A stretch of 26,701 nt of DNA from assembly GCF_003478505.1 (NCBI RefSeq), contig NZ_QUFI01000036.1, forward strand, positions 1 to 26,701, read 5' to 3'. The position numbers and the translations under genes were made by a program. This document shows, piece after piece, positions 18,101-25,648 of this stretch. Numbering within the stretch: position 1 is the stretch's first letter; the number at the start of each line of letters is the position of its first letter. Origin of the DNA: Clostridium sp. AF27-2AA (lineage in GTDB: Bacteria; Bacillota; Clostridia; Lachnospirales; Lachnospiraceae). The notes beneath the pieces are model-generated. The model saw nothing but the letters and a program-made list of their open reading frames with translations, searched no databases and was not told where the DNA came from.

Positions 18101-18788
18101 TGGATTGGAATATATTCGAAATAATTATAAAAGCCATGTTAAGTTGTATATTAATCAAAATGTGGAGCCCTATTTGAATCTTATTTCGGCTGATAATTTT
18201 AGGTATGATGAAGCTTTATATATACTCGGTATGGATATAGAGGACAATAAAAAAATAGCATTGCTCGAATTAACAGCAAAGCCTGTATCGGTAGTAGGAA
18301 AAAAATATTCTACTGCACTGATTGAATATATTCTTGATAATAATTTCGATGAACATGATGAGCGAGAATTATACTTGCACTTTTCGGAATATGAAAAGGT
18401 TGTTCAATCTGCTATATACAGAGTTGCGGAATCGAGAATTGACGATATTATTGCAGATTCAGCACTTGTACTTGATGACACATTGCTATCAGAACTTTTG
18501 AACCGGAGCAGATGTAGCCTGGATGATAAAATTCAATTGTGGGCGAAGGCCATTCCTCACCTGACAGAAGAAACATGCAAAAAACATTTTGATGAACTTG
18601 GCTTCCCGGAATTAAAGGGCATCTTCACGAAGCGTAATAATTATTCAAAGACCTATGAGGATACTAGCGATGTAAGAGAGATACTTAATCACTTAAAGAA
18701 GAATACATGGATCTATGATTATCGTGAAAGCAATAATGGGGAAGGAATTGTTGTTATAAAAAATCCGGTGAGAGATAAAAAGCAGTAG
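15135..18788 (+). CDS. YobI/KAP-like membrane P-loop NTPase
   Basis: A 1217-residue NTPase resembling Bacillus YobI and, more distantly, KAP NTPases. The Walker A motif is GPYGAGKSS (residues 40-48). Two membrane helices (about 121-139 and 166-186) are inserted between Walker A and Walker B, the layout known for KAP-type enzymes. Walker B is VIIFEDMDRF (234-243), followed by RFFYLLKDDIF (about 277-287) and a KFFDFIIPIVPVL segment typical of the YobI group. A coiled coil spans about 396-510; the last ~700 residues are helical and unrecognised. GGGAGAGG lies just before the ATG. Third gene of the HNH/2-TM/NTPase operon. NTP-driven control of a membrane-tethered effector complex, probably in phage or plasmid conflict, is inference from family and context. 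Confidence 0.8.
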   Translation: MERYFFEKLTPTKNANISIYDEAIEFVFKNSDVTNVAISGPYGAGKSSVVESYENKHKEKKFLYISLAHFKPIAGDGSDGVDETMLEGKILNQLIHQIPVDKIPQTNFRVKKDIGQKDVRNVTLFFCVLLGSAAFISASEKIKSLADELSDGIWKSALLRVTNNDGIILAGLAFCICLAVGIHYVVKMQINKRLLHKVTVQGNEIEIFENKDDSYFDKYLNEVLYLFEQVDADVIIFEDMDRFNSNLIFERLREVNHLVNLQKANKLKGEKSYKPLRFFYLLKDDIFVTKERTKFFDFIIPIVPVLDGSNSYDQFIRHLKRGNIYEKFDKTFLQRLLLYIDDMRVLKNVYNEFLVYMNRLNNTDLSWDKMLAMIVYKNVFPRDFCDLQLGRGYVHELFMQKEKASEEAIAQLRQEIQRLQEKIKYINKENLNDIQELNDVYELKYNKLPTGYYGRLTEESQLEKNKLDKEKGKRIEAIDNKNKGLLLEFETKIQNLENEISATKSKLLNELITRENADSIFMIKSINPIGKENEYKEIKGNDYFELLKFLISNGYIDETYNDYMTYFYEDSLSAHDKVFLRKITDKKGRNYEYPLKDVMKVLSSPVLRVVDFYEEETLNYDLLKGLLANQKNPKYRNYLSALLKQIKDSKCIEFVSKYYESLQFDRTFIVELNKQWPEFFYYVYTNKGLPSEQMRRFSLDSVCLLDEQEVQDINVEGCLANYISEQSDYLNVSPENTKKMISQFCVLEVKFKTIEADTANTELFAGVYENNLYELSFENIRLMMKSMYKEVDSYSIEHRNYTVIQKAMDSPLAQYIDTNINKYAKEILKNCSGVIEDSEDAAIAFMNNESVEMDIREEYIKALTTAISDISAIQDKKFWTEMLTKEIIKETVSNIINYYKEYSLNSGLMKFINGCAADMDYSQIEVDFGAEITRQFFDSIAICNEMETSKYRKILCDIGYHYETYNAENIADDKMEVLIRNHVMEMNDDGLEYIRNNYKSHVKLYINQNVEPYLNLISADNFRYDEALYILGMDIEDNKKIALLELTAKPVSVVGKKYSTALIEYILDNNFDEHDERELYLHFSEYEKVVQSAIYRVAESRIDDIIADSALVLDDTLLSELLNRSRCSLDDKIQLWAKAIPHLTEETCKKHFDELGFPELKGIFTKRNNYSKTYEDTSDVREILNHLKKNTWIYDYRESNNGEGIVVIKNPVRDKKQ

Positions 18789-18878
18789 TCTCTAGAGAAC
18801 GCGGTTAATCATTTCCTTAAAAAAGCTGCATTACTATATGACTATTTGGATGAAAAAGATACAGTGAAGAAAAAATAA
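18789..18878 (+). other. In-frame 29-codon extension past the NTPase stop, possible gene remnant
   Basis: Directly after the TAG at 18786-18788 the same frame stays open for 29 codons and ends in TAA. It reads as a plausible helical peptide (NHFLKKAALLYDYLDEKD). It has no start or ribosome binding site of its own. It could be the tail of a lost gene, or reached only by stop readthrough. Chance openness over 90 bases is also possible. Confidence 0.25.
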
Positions 18879-18899
18879 GTAGATAAAATATCTATGCTA

Positions 18900-18928
18900 T
18901 AGACTTCATTTCTTGTGAATGCTATACT
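18900..18928 (+). promoter_or_regulatory. Probable promoter of the C-terminally anchored protein
   Basis: TAGACT (18900-18905), a 17-base spacer and TATACT (18923-18928), 24 bases before the ATG at 18953. GGAGGAAG serves as ribosome binding site. This suggests the fourth gene is transcribed separately from the NTPase operon. Confidence 0.45.
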
Positions 18929-18952
18929 GAAATCAAATACGGAGGAAGAGGT

Positions 18953-20200
18953 ATGAAAAGTTTTGGGCTATGGTATTCATTAAGAGATTGCAAGTCTGTA
19001 GAGAAAGAGGCTGAAGAGTCAATAGAGTCAGAAGAACAGATTGAACAGCTAGATAGTGATATAGTACTTGGGCAAACTGAATCTCAGAATCAGAAAGTAA
19101 ATGAAAAAGAGTCTGAAAAAGCAACCGAACAAAAAAAGGACAATGATAATAAAGAATCAGAGCCAGTTTTTTGTATTCATGCAAATTTTTGGTCTTTGGA
19201 GGAATGTCCTCAAAATGTTAAAAAAAGAGAGCCATACTTAGATATCGGAATCGACATTGCAAACTGGACCCAAATTGAAACCATGACATTTTTTTGTCCG
19301 TTTTTGGTAAATGAAAATGATTTCGAAGATTTATCAGAAAAAATGTCTAGCAGGGACAATGCAACTATAATATTTAATGAGGATTGTGAAATCCATACAA
19401 AAGGTAGCTATACAATTGTTGAGAAAGAAGATGGGGAAACTAAATTTTTGGTGTTTCCATTAAACCAGGCAGTAAAGGATGTGTATAAAAGAGAGTGTGA
19501 TGAAGCACATACATACTTTCGGTTTAATTTTGGAACATTTTCAACATTCCTTGAAAATAGCGAGAAACATAATGCCTTGAAAGATACGAACAGGATATAT
19601 CTCAGGTTTCGGATCAAAGGAAGTTCGCTCAGTTATAATATCTATTTTGACAGTGAACCAATGAATAAATCGTTTGAAAGTGCTTTTTCAGGAACTCGTA
19701 TGATTGATTTTAAAATAAATGAAAAAAGAAATATAGAGGAGAAAGTACGGGCGGAGATATCCGTTAATCATGAGAAATTTGCTGCTTTGAATAGGGTTCA
19801 CTTTTTGGTCATGGAACCATCTGCTTATGAAGTGCGGGCTTTTGGTAATCAGGATATGAGTTGCAGAGAGTTGGAAGAAGGCTTGTGGGACAATTATTTT
19901 GGTGACAAATTGGATTTTTCGAAGGGGCATATTTTGGCGTATCATTGGAAAACGACAAAGCAAAAAGATAGCTATAGCTGCCTGGTTAAGGTGAATTATT
20001 CTAAGGCAAAACGTCTAACCATTTTTTCATATGCGTTGATTGTAGTCGCGTTGGGAATAATAAGCAGTGCGGTAATCACCTTGGAAAACGTTCTTTTTCC
20101 AACTACGACAATGTCAACAATGAGTTCTGCATTGATTTATGCGGTGACAGGATTTGGGTTACTGGGTTTTGGAATATTCTTGGGTCACACATCAAAATAA
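18953..20200 (+). CDS. Unknown protein with acidic N-terminus and two C-terminal membrane helices
   Basis: A 415-residue protein of no recognised family. Residues 12-70 are a low-complexity Glu/Gln/Ser/Lys stretch, likely disordered. About 72-350 is a soluble alpha/beta domain with many aromatic residues. Two membrane helices at about 355-375 and 391-411 end the protein, so most of it should lie in the cytoplasm, tail-anchored to the membrane. GGAGGAAG sits upstream of the ATG. It lies 164 bases after the NTPase, on the same strand, and shares its AT-rich composition. It may therefore be a further component of the membrane NTPase system or an independent island gene. The promoter in the gap makes separate regulation likely. 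Confidence 0.7.
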   Translation: MKSFGLWYSLRDCKSVEKEAEESIESEEQIEQLDSDIVLGQTESQNQKVNEKESEKATEQKKDNDNKESEPVFCIHANFWSLEECPQNVKKREPYLDIGIDIANWTQIETMTFFCPFLVNENDFEDLSEKMSSRDNATIIFNEDCEIHTKGSYTIVEKEDGETKFLVFPLNQAVKDVYKRECDEAHTYFRFNFGTFSTFLENSEKHNALKDTNRIYLRFRIKGSSLSYNIYFDSEPMNKSFESAFSGTRMIDFKINEKRNIEEKVRAEISVNHEKFAALNRVHFLVMEPSAYEVRAFGNQDMSCRELEEGLWDNYFGDKLDFSKGHILAYHWKTTKQKDSYSCLVKVNYSKAKRLTIFSYALIVVALGIISSAVITLENVLFPTTTMSTMSSALIYAVTGFGLLGFGIFLGHTSK

Positions 20201-20204
20201 ATGC

Positions 20205-20233
20205 TTGCAAGATAATAAAAGACGCAGTATAAT
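20205..20233 (+). promoter_or_regulatory. Strong promoter of the GNAT/kinase-ASCH pair
   Basis: TTGCAA (20205-20210), a 17-base spacer and a perfect TATAAT (20228-20233), about 60 bases before the ATG at 20294. This is one of the closest matches to the sigma-A consensus in the window. Confidence 0.7.
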
Positions 20234-20293
20234 AATATGATTACGAATCCTTGATTTAAGGAATGATCAATACGGAATGGGGGAGCTGTTAAC

Positions 20294-20935
20294 ATGATGA
20301 AGAACGATGAACGTTATACAAAATATTCTGCTTTCTCATTTTGGGAGAAAAAAACATATTATAATCAGATATATGTTTTTTTAAAGTGGTTAAATCTGGA
20401 GTATCCGGGATTTAATACATGGTATGATAATTTGTTTACTGAGAATAAAGAGTTAAAATCCGGCAGAGAAATTATTATTTGTGAGAAAGAATATAGTATA
20501 GCTGGCATTGCAATTCTGAAATCAACAGAAGAAGAACAAAAGATATGCACATTACGAGTTGCAAAAAGATACCAGCGTCAGGGAATTGGAAAAAGGTTAA
20601 TGGAATTGAGTTTTGAATGGCTTCAAAATGATAAACCATTATTGACCATGCATAGTACAAAGCAGCACCAGTTCCGACATCTGATGCAATATTATGGTTT
20701 TGAATTGGAACAGAAAAATAGAAACTATTATAATATTTTTAGCACAGAACTGGTATATAACGGTGTACTTCCTGCAAAGAAAATATTGTTTAACCGCTTG
20801 GAACGAATAGACATTGACTTATTTTATAAGAAATATGTATCTGAGGGGAAATATGATCTTTCAGAATTTGTTGAAGCGTGCATCCATTGTTGGTATATAA
20901 GAGAACAACAACGACGCATTGTAATGGCAAAGTAA
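20294..20935 (+). CDS. GNAT-family N-acetyltransferase
   Basis: A 213-residue acetyl-CoA-dependent acetyltransferase. The core GNAT fold occupies about residues 55-150. Motif A is visible as LRVAKRYQRQGIGKRLMELS (about 87-106), with QRQGIGKR as the pyrophosphate-binding loop, followed by a His-rich strand and a YGFELEQ strand typical of the fold's end. The C-terminal ~65 residues form a helical extension not found in minimal GNATs and could bind the target. GGGGAG lies about 9 bases before the ATG pair at 20294/20297. The next gene, a P-loop kinase-ASCH fusion, starts 34 bases after its stop, so the two are very likely one operon driven from 20205-20233. The acetyl acceptor is unknown. Confidence 0.8.
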   Translation: MMKNDERYTKYSAFSFWEKKTYYNQIYVFLKWLNLEYPGFNTWYDNLFTENKELKSGREIIICEKEYSIAGIAILKSTEEEQKICTLRVAKRYQRQGIGKRLMELSFEWLQNDKPLLTMHSTKQHQFRHLMQYYGFELEQKNRNYYNIFSTELVYNGVLPAKKILFNRLERIDIDLFYKKYVSEGKYDLSEFVEACIHCWYIREQQRRIVMAK

Positions 20936-20969
20936 GGGCAGTTAGCTTTACATTTTATTTGAGGTAAAA

Positions 20970-21848
20970 ATGATTTTTGTATGTGGAATTCATGGTGTTG
21001 GCAAAACACACTTTTGTAGAAAACTGGCAGAAAAAACAGGTAGAATGGTTTTTTCTGCCAGTAGTTTAATTAAAAGAAATGTCAAGGATGACTTTAAGGA
21101 AAAGCAGGTAGACAGCATTCAAGACACTCAGACAGTATTGTTAAACGAACTCCGGAAACTTACATTACAGACGCCGGATTATATTCTAGACGGGCATTTA
21201 TGTTTGCTTGATAATAAAAATAAAATTCATAGAATAGATATGAAGTTTATAAAGCAGATGTCTATAAGTTCAATAATACTTTTGGTGGATTCGCCTGCAG
21301 AAATCAAAAAGAATCTGGAAGAACGTGATGGTTTAGAGTGGAGTGAAAACTTCATAGAACAATTCCAAAATAGTGAAATAAAGTATGCAAAAGAAATTAG
21401 TAAAAAATTGGATGTAAATCTTCAGATTCTATTGAGCCAGCAATCCGAAAAAGTAAAATTTGGTGAAAGTATACTTTTACCAATAAAACCGCAGTACGCA
21501 GAAAAAATTCTTTGCGGTGAAAAGCGGTATGAATACAGAACTCGGTTATGCAATAAAAATATAGATAAAATCTATTTGTACTCGACATATCCGGTCAGGG
21601 CCGTTGTTGGTGAATGTGAAGTTGTATCGAAATATGAAATGCAGAAACCTACATTGTGGGAATTAACAGAGCAGTTTTCCGGAATAACCCGGCAGCAATA
21701 TTATGAGTATTTTTCTGCAAAAAAAATAGCATCGGCATATGGAATTGGAACAATAAAACGTTATGATGTACCTGTTTTGTTGGAAGATTTCGGGATTCAT
21801 TATGTTCCGCAGTCATATGCTTATGTGAAGACTAGGAGTTACCTATAG
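20970..21848 (+). CDS. P-loop kinase-like domain fused to an ASCH domain
   Basis: A 292-residue two-domain protein. Residues 1-150 form a small P-loop NTPase of nucleotide-kinase type: Walker A GIHGVGKT (6-13), a YILDGHLCLLD strand (about 71-81) in the Walker B position and a basic lid-like helix after IILLVDSP. Residues ~163-285 form an ASCH domain of the PUA-like fold, which binds RNA or nucleosides, with the signature GEKRYEYR (183-190) and later VVGECEVV. GAGGT precedes the ATG. It is paired with the GNAT gene. ASCH proteins such as E. coli YqfB hydrolyse N4-acetylcytidine, so acetylated-nucleoside chemistry is a reasonable guess for the pair, but it is inference. Confidence 0.78.
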   Translation: MIFVCGIHGVGKTHFCRKLAEKTGRMVFSASSLIKRNVKDDFKEKQVDSIQDTQTVLLNELRKLTLQTPDYILDGHLCLLDNKNKIHRIDMKFIKQMSISSIILLVDSPAEIKKNLEERDGLEWSENFIEQFQNSEIKYAKEISKKLDVNLQILLSQQSEKVKFGESILLPIKPQYAEKILCGEKRYEYRTRLCNKNIDKIYLYSTYPVRAVVGECEVVSKYEMQKPTLWELTEQFSGITRQQYYEYFSAKKIASAYGIGTIKRYDVPVLLEDFGIHYVPQSYAYVKTRSYL

Positions 21849-21853
21849 GCATG

Positions 21854-21885
21854 CCAAGAGCAGGCGGTTTCCCGCCTGCTCTTGG
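21854..21885. terminator. Perfect 14-bp GC-rich hairpin between convergent genes
   Basis: Arms 21854-21867 and 21872-21885 pair without mismatch around a TTTC loop. It begins 6 bases after the kinase-ASCH stop and ends 32 bases before the end of the opposing recombinase remnant. There is no T-run on either side, so it is an unusual terminator. It may act in both directions or as an mRNA-end-protecting structure. Confidence 0.6.
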
Positions 21886-21917
21886 TAAATGCTCCGTAGC
21901 AAGCTTATAGTTTTGCC

Positions 21918-22502
21918 TCAAAACTGTAGTTCTTTAGTCAAGTCATCGAGTGGATAGGTTTCAAAAAAATTACTAGTAATATATTTTGATAATTCGTTTT
22001 GGGTCAGATAACTATTCAGATTACTGATAGAGATCTCCATAAATACCATAACGTCCTGCAAGGAATGAGTCTCTAATAGGCGATGAAATAGCCATTTTCG
22101 AATGTTTTGTGGGGTTAATAATTTATAAAAATCATCGGTGGGATTAACTTTTGAGAGACCCGTTAAAATCTCATTGATTCGGCTTTCTTCAATGGGTTTG
22201 CTAAGATTAGTTCCTTTATTTCCGAAGACATATACTGCATTTTGGGTAGTTGTGTTTTTTAACTGTTCATTTTTTAAAATGCGTAGCCATTTATTAAGAT
22301 GAGTGGGTATTACTTTTGCAATCTGGCCTGTATTTAAAATATGAAAATCATCAGATATATATTCCCATTTTAAATTGCATAACTTTCTTCGTTCGGTACC
22401 GAATGATAAGAGAAAAAGGATAAGCGTAATATCTCTGACAGAATTATAGCTTTTCTTTTTTTCAATCCATTTTAATGCAGTACGTATTTTAGAAAAATTC
22501 AT
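21918..22502 (-). pseudogene. Tyrosine recombinase remnant, catalytic-domain part only
   Basis: A 194-residue product resembling the catalytic domain of tyrosine recombinases/integrases, which cut and rejoin DNA at attachment sites. The box I arginine region is FGTERRKLCNLKWEYI (R38/R39), as in typical TGLRRSEL motifs. The box II equivalent is TPQNIRKWLFH, keeping R135 but with Gln (Q132) where the His of HxxR should be. The second His/Trp position is lost (MEISISN), and Y165 could be the nucleophile. The N-terminal core-binding domain is missing. The frame stays open upstream to 22604 with sensible helical residues but no start codon, so the gene is 5'-truncated and probably inactive. It marks past mobility of the island. 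Confidence 0.55.
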
Positions 22503-22652
22503 AGTTTGAATGTCAGATGTACTTCTGTCTGATATAGCATCTAGTTTATGTAATATCTCTTTGCTGCTTGCTATGGAGTTTATGATTATGAATCTGGACG
22601 TCCTTTACCGCAAAGCGCTAGGCTAATCAGACGGTATGTAAAGGGAACTTTT

Positions 22653-23591
22653 TTGGTTGTGATGAAATTTGGATTATATAACTCAATTTCTGCTACGTAT
22701 GATGGACGACACGGAGATTGCAATAATATAGAGTTCCGAGAATATATTGATAATTTAATAATATTATCAAGAATGGCGGAGAGCAATGGCGTACAAAAAA
22801 GACAAGTTTTAAATGATGAAAGATTTTCATATAATCCGTTTAAACCGCATGACAAGATAATGCAGGATATAGATTGTGAAGCAGTTGGGAAACAAAAGCG
22901 GAAAGCAAGAGAATTCATAGACCAAAATATTGAAAAATGGAAATTTTCAATAGGTGAAGTTGAATCAAATACAAATAATTCAAAAATAGGGTATTTTATT
23001 TCATATATAAATTCAAAGGGTAGATTGATAAGGCTTTCGGATAGAACGGTGAAGTATCTTGGAATAGATGGAAAGATGATTGATGATAGTCAGAAAAATT
23101 ATGCGAAAAGGCTGATGATGAGAGATAAGAAGCGTGTGATTCAACTTACTGATGCATTGAGAAAATTTATTAATATAAGGCTTAAAGAAGAAGGCTTCCA
23201 TTCCATTGAAGATGTGACGGATGTATTTTCGGTTGAATTAATAAGAGGCCAGGCTAGTCCGCAACATTTGTTTACTAAGGGTGAAATAGAATATGAAATG
23301 AGAATGGCAGATGATAGATTGGGTAATGTACTTGTTGTTGATGAAGATGGTTATGCTCATGTAATTCCAATTGGAGGATATACAGAATTGTATCCGGTAG
23401 TTATTGAATCATGGGCACAAAGAAAAAATTATGTTGGTCGATATTCTTCATTAAATGAACTTGAAAATGCGTATTTAATGGCATTGGAGGGATGGTTGGA
23501 ATATTTAGAGACTAATGAAGCTGCATACAGAGATTATACAGAATTAACGGATGATAAAGAAATTCGCGAGCAGATTCAACGCTTTTATTGA
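22653..23591 (+). CDS. Unknown soluble protein, partner of the dual-HEPN gene
   Basis: A protein of about 310 residues with no family I recognise. It has no signal peptide, membrane helix or obvious nuclease or NTP motif. It is charged and mostly helical, with a more strand-rich segment near residues 215-260 (RLGNVLVVDEDGYAHVIPIGGY) that reads like a small beta-barrel or regulatory module. TTG at 22653 has AAGGGAA five bases upstream; ATG at 22662 is the alternative. The frame is open 99 bases further upstream without a start codon, so the gene may have lost its original 5' end. The HEPN gene follows after 68 bases on the same strand, suggesting a two-gene unit in which this protein could sense or neutralise. 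Confidence 0.6.
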   Translation: MVVMKFGLYNSISATYDGRHGDCNNIEFREYIDNLIILSRMAESNGVQKRQVLNDERFSYNPFKPHDKIMQDIDCEAVGKQKRKAREFIDQNIEKWKFSIGEVESNTNNSKIGYFISYINSKGRLIRLSDRTVKYLGIDGKMIDDSQKNYAKRLMMRDKKRVIQLTDALRKFINIRLKEEGFHSIEDVTDVFSVELIRGQASPQHLFTKGEIEYEMRMADDRLGNVLVVDEDGYAHVIPIGGYTELYPVVIESWAQRKNYVGRYSSLNELENAYLMALEGWLEYLETNEAAYRDYTELTDDKEIREQIQRFY

Positions 23592-23659
23592 AAAAGTATG
23601 TTGAGAGACTATTAAATAAAGATAAAATATAATCGAATAAAAAAGGAGCTCTGAATAAA

Positions 23660-25648
23660 GTGAATTTATATATTTTACCGGTACACCGTGTACTGTTAGA
23701 GTATGTACTAAAACTTGGAGATATGATTTTTTTTCCAGGGAATGTATCGAATGATGACATTGAATTGAGCAGTCTTTCGGAGAATGAAAAAGATAAATTA
23801 CGATTCATTGCGGAAAAGAACCGTAGTTTCTTCAAAGAGATTCTGATAGGAGTATCGTTTCTTTTGTTATCATCTGAGTATGACATTAAAGAGATAAACA
23901 ATGATATTACTTTATTAGACAAAATTCTAAACGATGCAAATAGACGTCTCGATTATGTTAGAATATTAGAATGTTCATTTAATAGATCGGAATATACTAT
24001 AGGGATACCTGGGTTGATAGTTGGTACTAGAATACTATTTTCAATCAATAATGATTATTCAATTGGTGCGTACGCGAACGGAGAAACAGAGTTTTATTTG
24101 ATGCAAAAAGGCTTGGGTCTGGATTTTGGTGTGACAGAGGAGAACAATCCAAGGTTATATAGGGTGATTTATTCACAGAGAAGCGATGAAGTATATAATT
24201 TATATAGACGATATATAGCCGAGGCATGTGAAGCATTGCAGATTATTGATGAGACAAGATGTTTCATTTTTTTGTTTTCAAAGATAGATGGAATGGGACT
24301 TTGTGATACATATAGTTTTACTAATAATAAGAAAAGAATTTTATCGATTATAGCTAAAAATCAATTAGATTTTGACCGTATTAGTTCACAGCTATATTTT
24401 TACTCAAAAGAAATAAGAACAGAGATTGTACATAAAGGAAGAAAAATTGATGAGTTGGTATCACCGGGAATGGCACATGAAATAAATCAAAAATTATTTA
24501 ACATTATAATAGAATTTTGTAGTAAAGTAATTGAAAGTGAAGTGAATAGCATTGAATCATTAAAAGAATATATTTTAAATCAAGTTAGCAAATATACATA
24601 TAAAACACCTCAAAGGCAATTAATTTCTGGATTACCAGCCATTTATTATCATAGGACAACATATGTTGCTTCATTGGAGGGTTTGCAGATTAGCTATCCA
24701 CAGAAGAGGGGAAACTATCTACTTATTCCAAGCTTGACTCAGTTTGGATATAATAGATATTATAGAAACTATATATTAAAAGATTTAGGTGGAGATTGTG
24801 AATCAATTTTTGATGATTTTTTGGTAGATGATTTTGAATATATTTTAGAAATACTATATCGTTGTGAAAGAACTGACGATGAATATCCACGTGTTATAGG
24901 TTTACAGTTGCCGCAAATTAGGGATGAGCATATTCGTTCACCCTTAATAAGGGAACAATTTGTTGATTATATTTGTAACGAACTAAATGAATGTTTGTAT
25001 TACGATATGTTAGCAGGAGGGGAGACCCTTAATGGAAAAGTATTGCCCCCTAGAGTTGGAATAAGAATGGGTATTAGGGGAATTTATGAATTTGTAGAAG
25101 ACAAGGAAGAAATGTTTTTGAAATTTTTGCCAGGTAACGTATTTAGTGAGTATCAAATTCCTATTGAATCGTATAATTGTATTAAACTTTATAAAAATGA
25201 AATATATGAAATATTGTATGGAAATGCAAATTATATTGATAATTTGTGCAAGCGTTCTTTGGTGAATATTTGTGAATCAGAATATGTTAGTGATTGGACA
25301 CAACGAATTAGTTACTTGTTTGATACTTTTGATGGAATAGATCCGCGAAATTATAATAAAGAAAAGGTGATAAAGTTAGTATTTACTATATTAGCCAGTG
25401 ATAAAACGGATTATTTACAAAATAAACAAAAATATGAACAATTAAAAAATAAATATAGAAATCCGATACTTCATGGCGGAAAATCCATATTTGATATTGA
25501 ACCTAATATTAATGAAATAAGAATGGTAGATATGTATTTACGAAATACAATAAAAAAATATTGTATAAAGGTACATTCATTAGGTATTTCAACATGGGAA
25601 GAATTAGATAATACATATAGAGTATTACAAAAATCCTTAAAATTGTAA
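23660..25648 (+). CDS. Large protein with two HEPN-type Rx4H motifs
   Basis: A 662-residue soluble protein. Two separate helical regions each end in the Rx4H signature of HEPN RNases: RTEIVHKG (R253-H258) and RNPILHGG (R600-H605). The second is preceded by a long helix pair and followed by a helix, very like the Apea-type HEPN layout. Between them (about 320-560) is a mixed region I do not recognise. HEPN domains usually work as dimers that cut RNA, and a protein with two could form its site within one chain. GTG at 23660 is supported by AAAAGGAG 11 bases upstream. It lies in the accessory island behind an unknown partner gene. An RNA-targeting defence or abortive-infection role is inference; the motifs are directly visible. 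Confidence 0.68.
   Translation: MNLYILPVHRVLLEYVLKLGDMIFFPGNVSNDDIELSSLSENEKDKLRFIAEKNRSFFKEILIGVSFLLLSSEYDIKEINNDITLLDKILNDANRRLDYVRILECSFNRSEYTIGIPGLIVGTRILFSINNDYSIGAYANGETEFYLMQKGLGLDFGVTEENNPRLYRVIYSQRSDEVYNLYRRYIAEACEALQIIDETRCFIFLFSKIDGMGLCDTYSFTNNKKRILSIIAKNQLDFDRISSQLYFYSKEIRTEIVHKGRKIDELVSPGMAHEINQKLFNIIIEFCSKVIESEVNSIESLKEYILNQVSKYTYKTPQRQLISGLPAIYYHRTTYVASLEGLQISYPQKRGNYLLIPSLTQFGYNRYYRNYILKDLGGDCESIFDDFLVDDFEYILEILYRCERTDDEYPRVIGLQLPQIRDEHIRSPLIREQFVDYICNELNECLYYDMLAGGETLNGKVLPPRVGIRMGIRGIYEFVEDKEEMFLKFLPGNVFSEYQIPIESYNCIKLYKNEIYEILYGNANYIDNLCKRSLVNICESEYVSDWTQRISYLFDTFDGIDPRNYNKEKVIKLVFTILASDKTDYLQNKQKYEQLKNKYRNPILHGGKSIFDIEPNINEIRMVDMYLRNTIKKYCIKVHSLGISTWEELDNTYRVLQKSLKL

Noticed and set aside
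23660..25648. Cas13-like effector
   Set aside because: Two Rx4H motifs are present, but there is no CRISPR array nearby, the protein is much shorter than most Cas13 proteins, and the second motif looks Apea-like; a plain dual-HEPN protein fits better.
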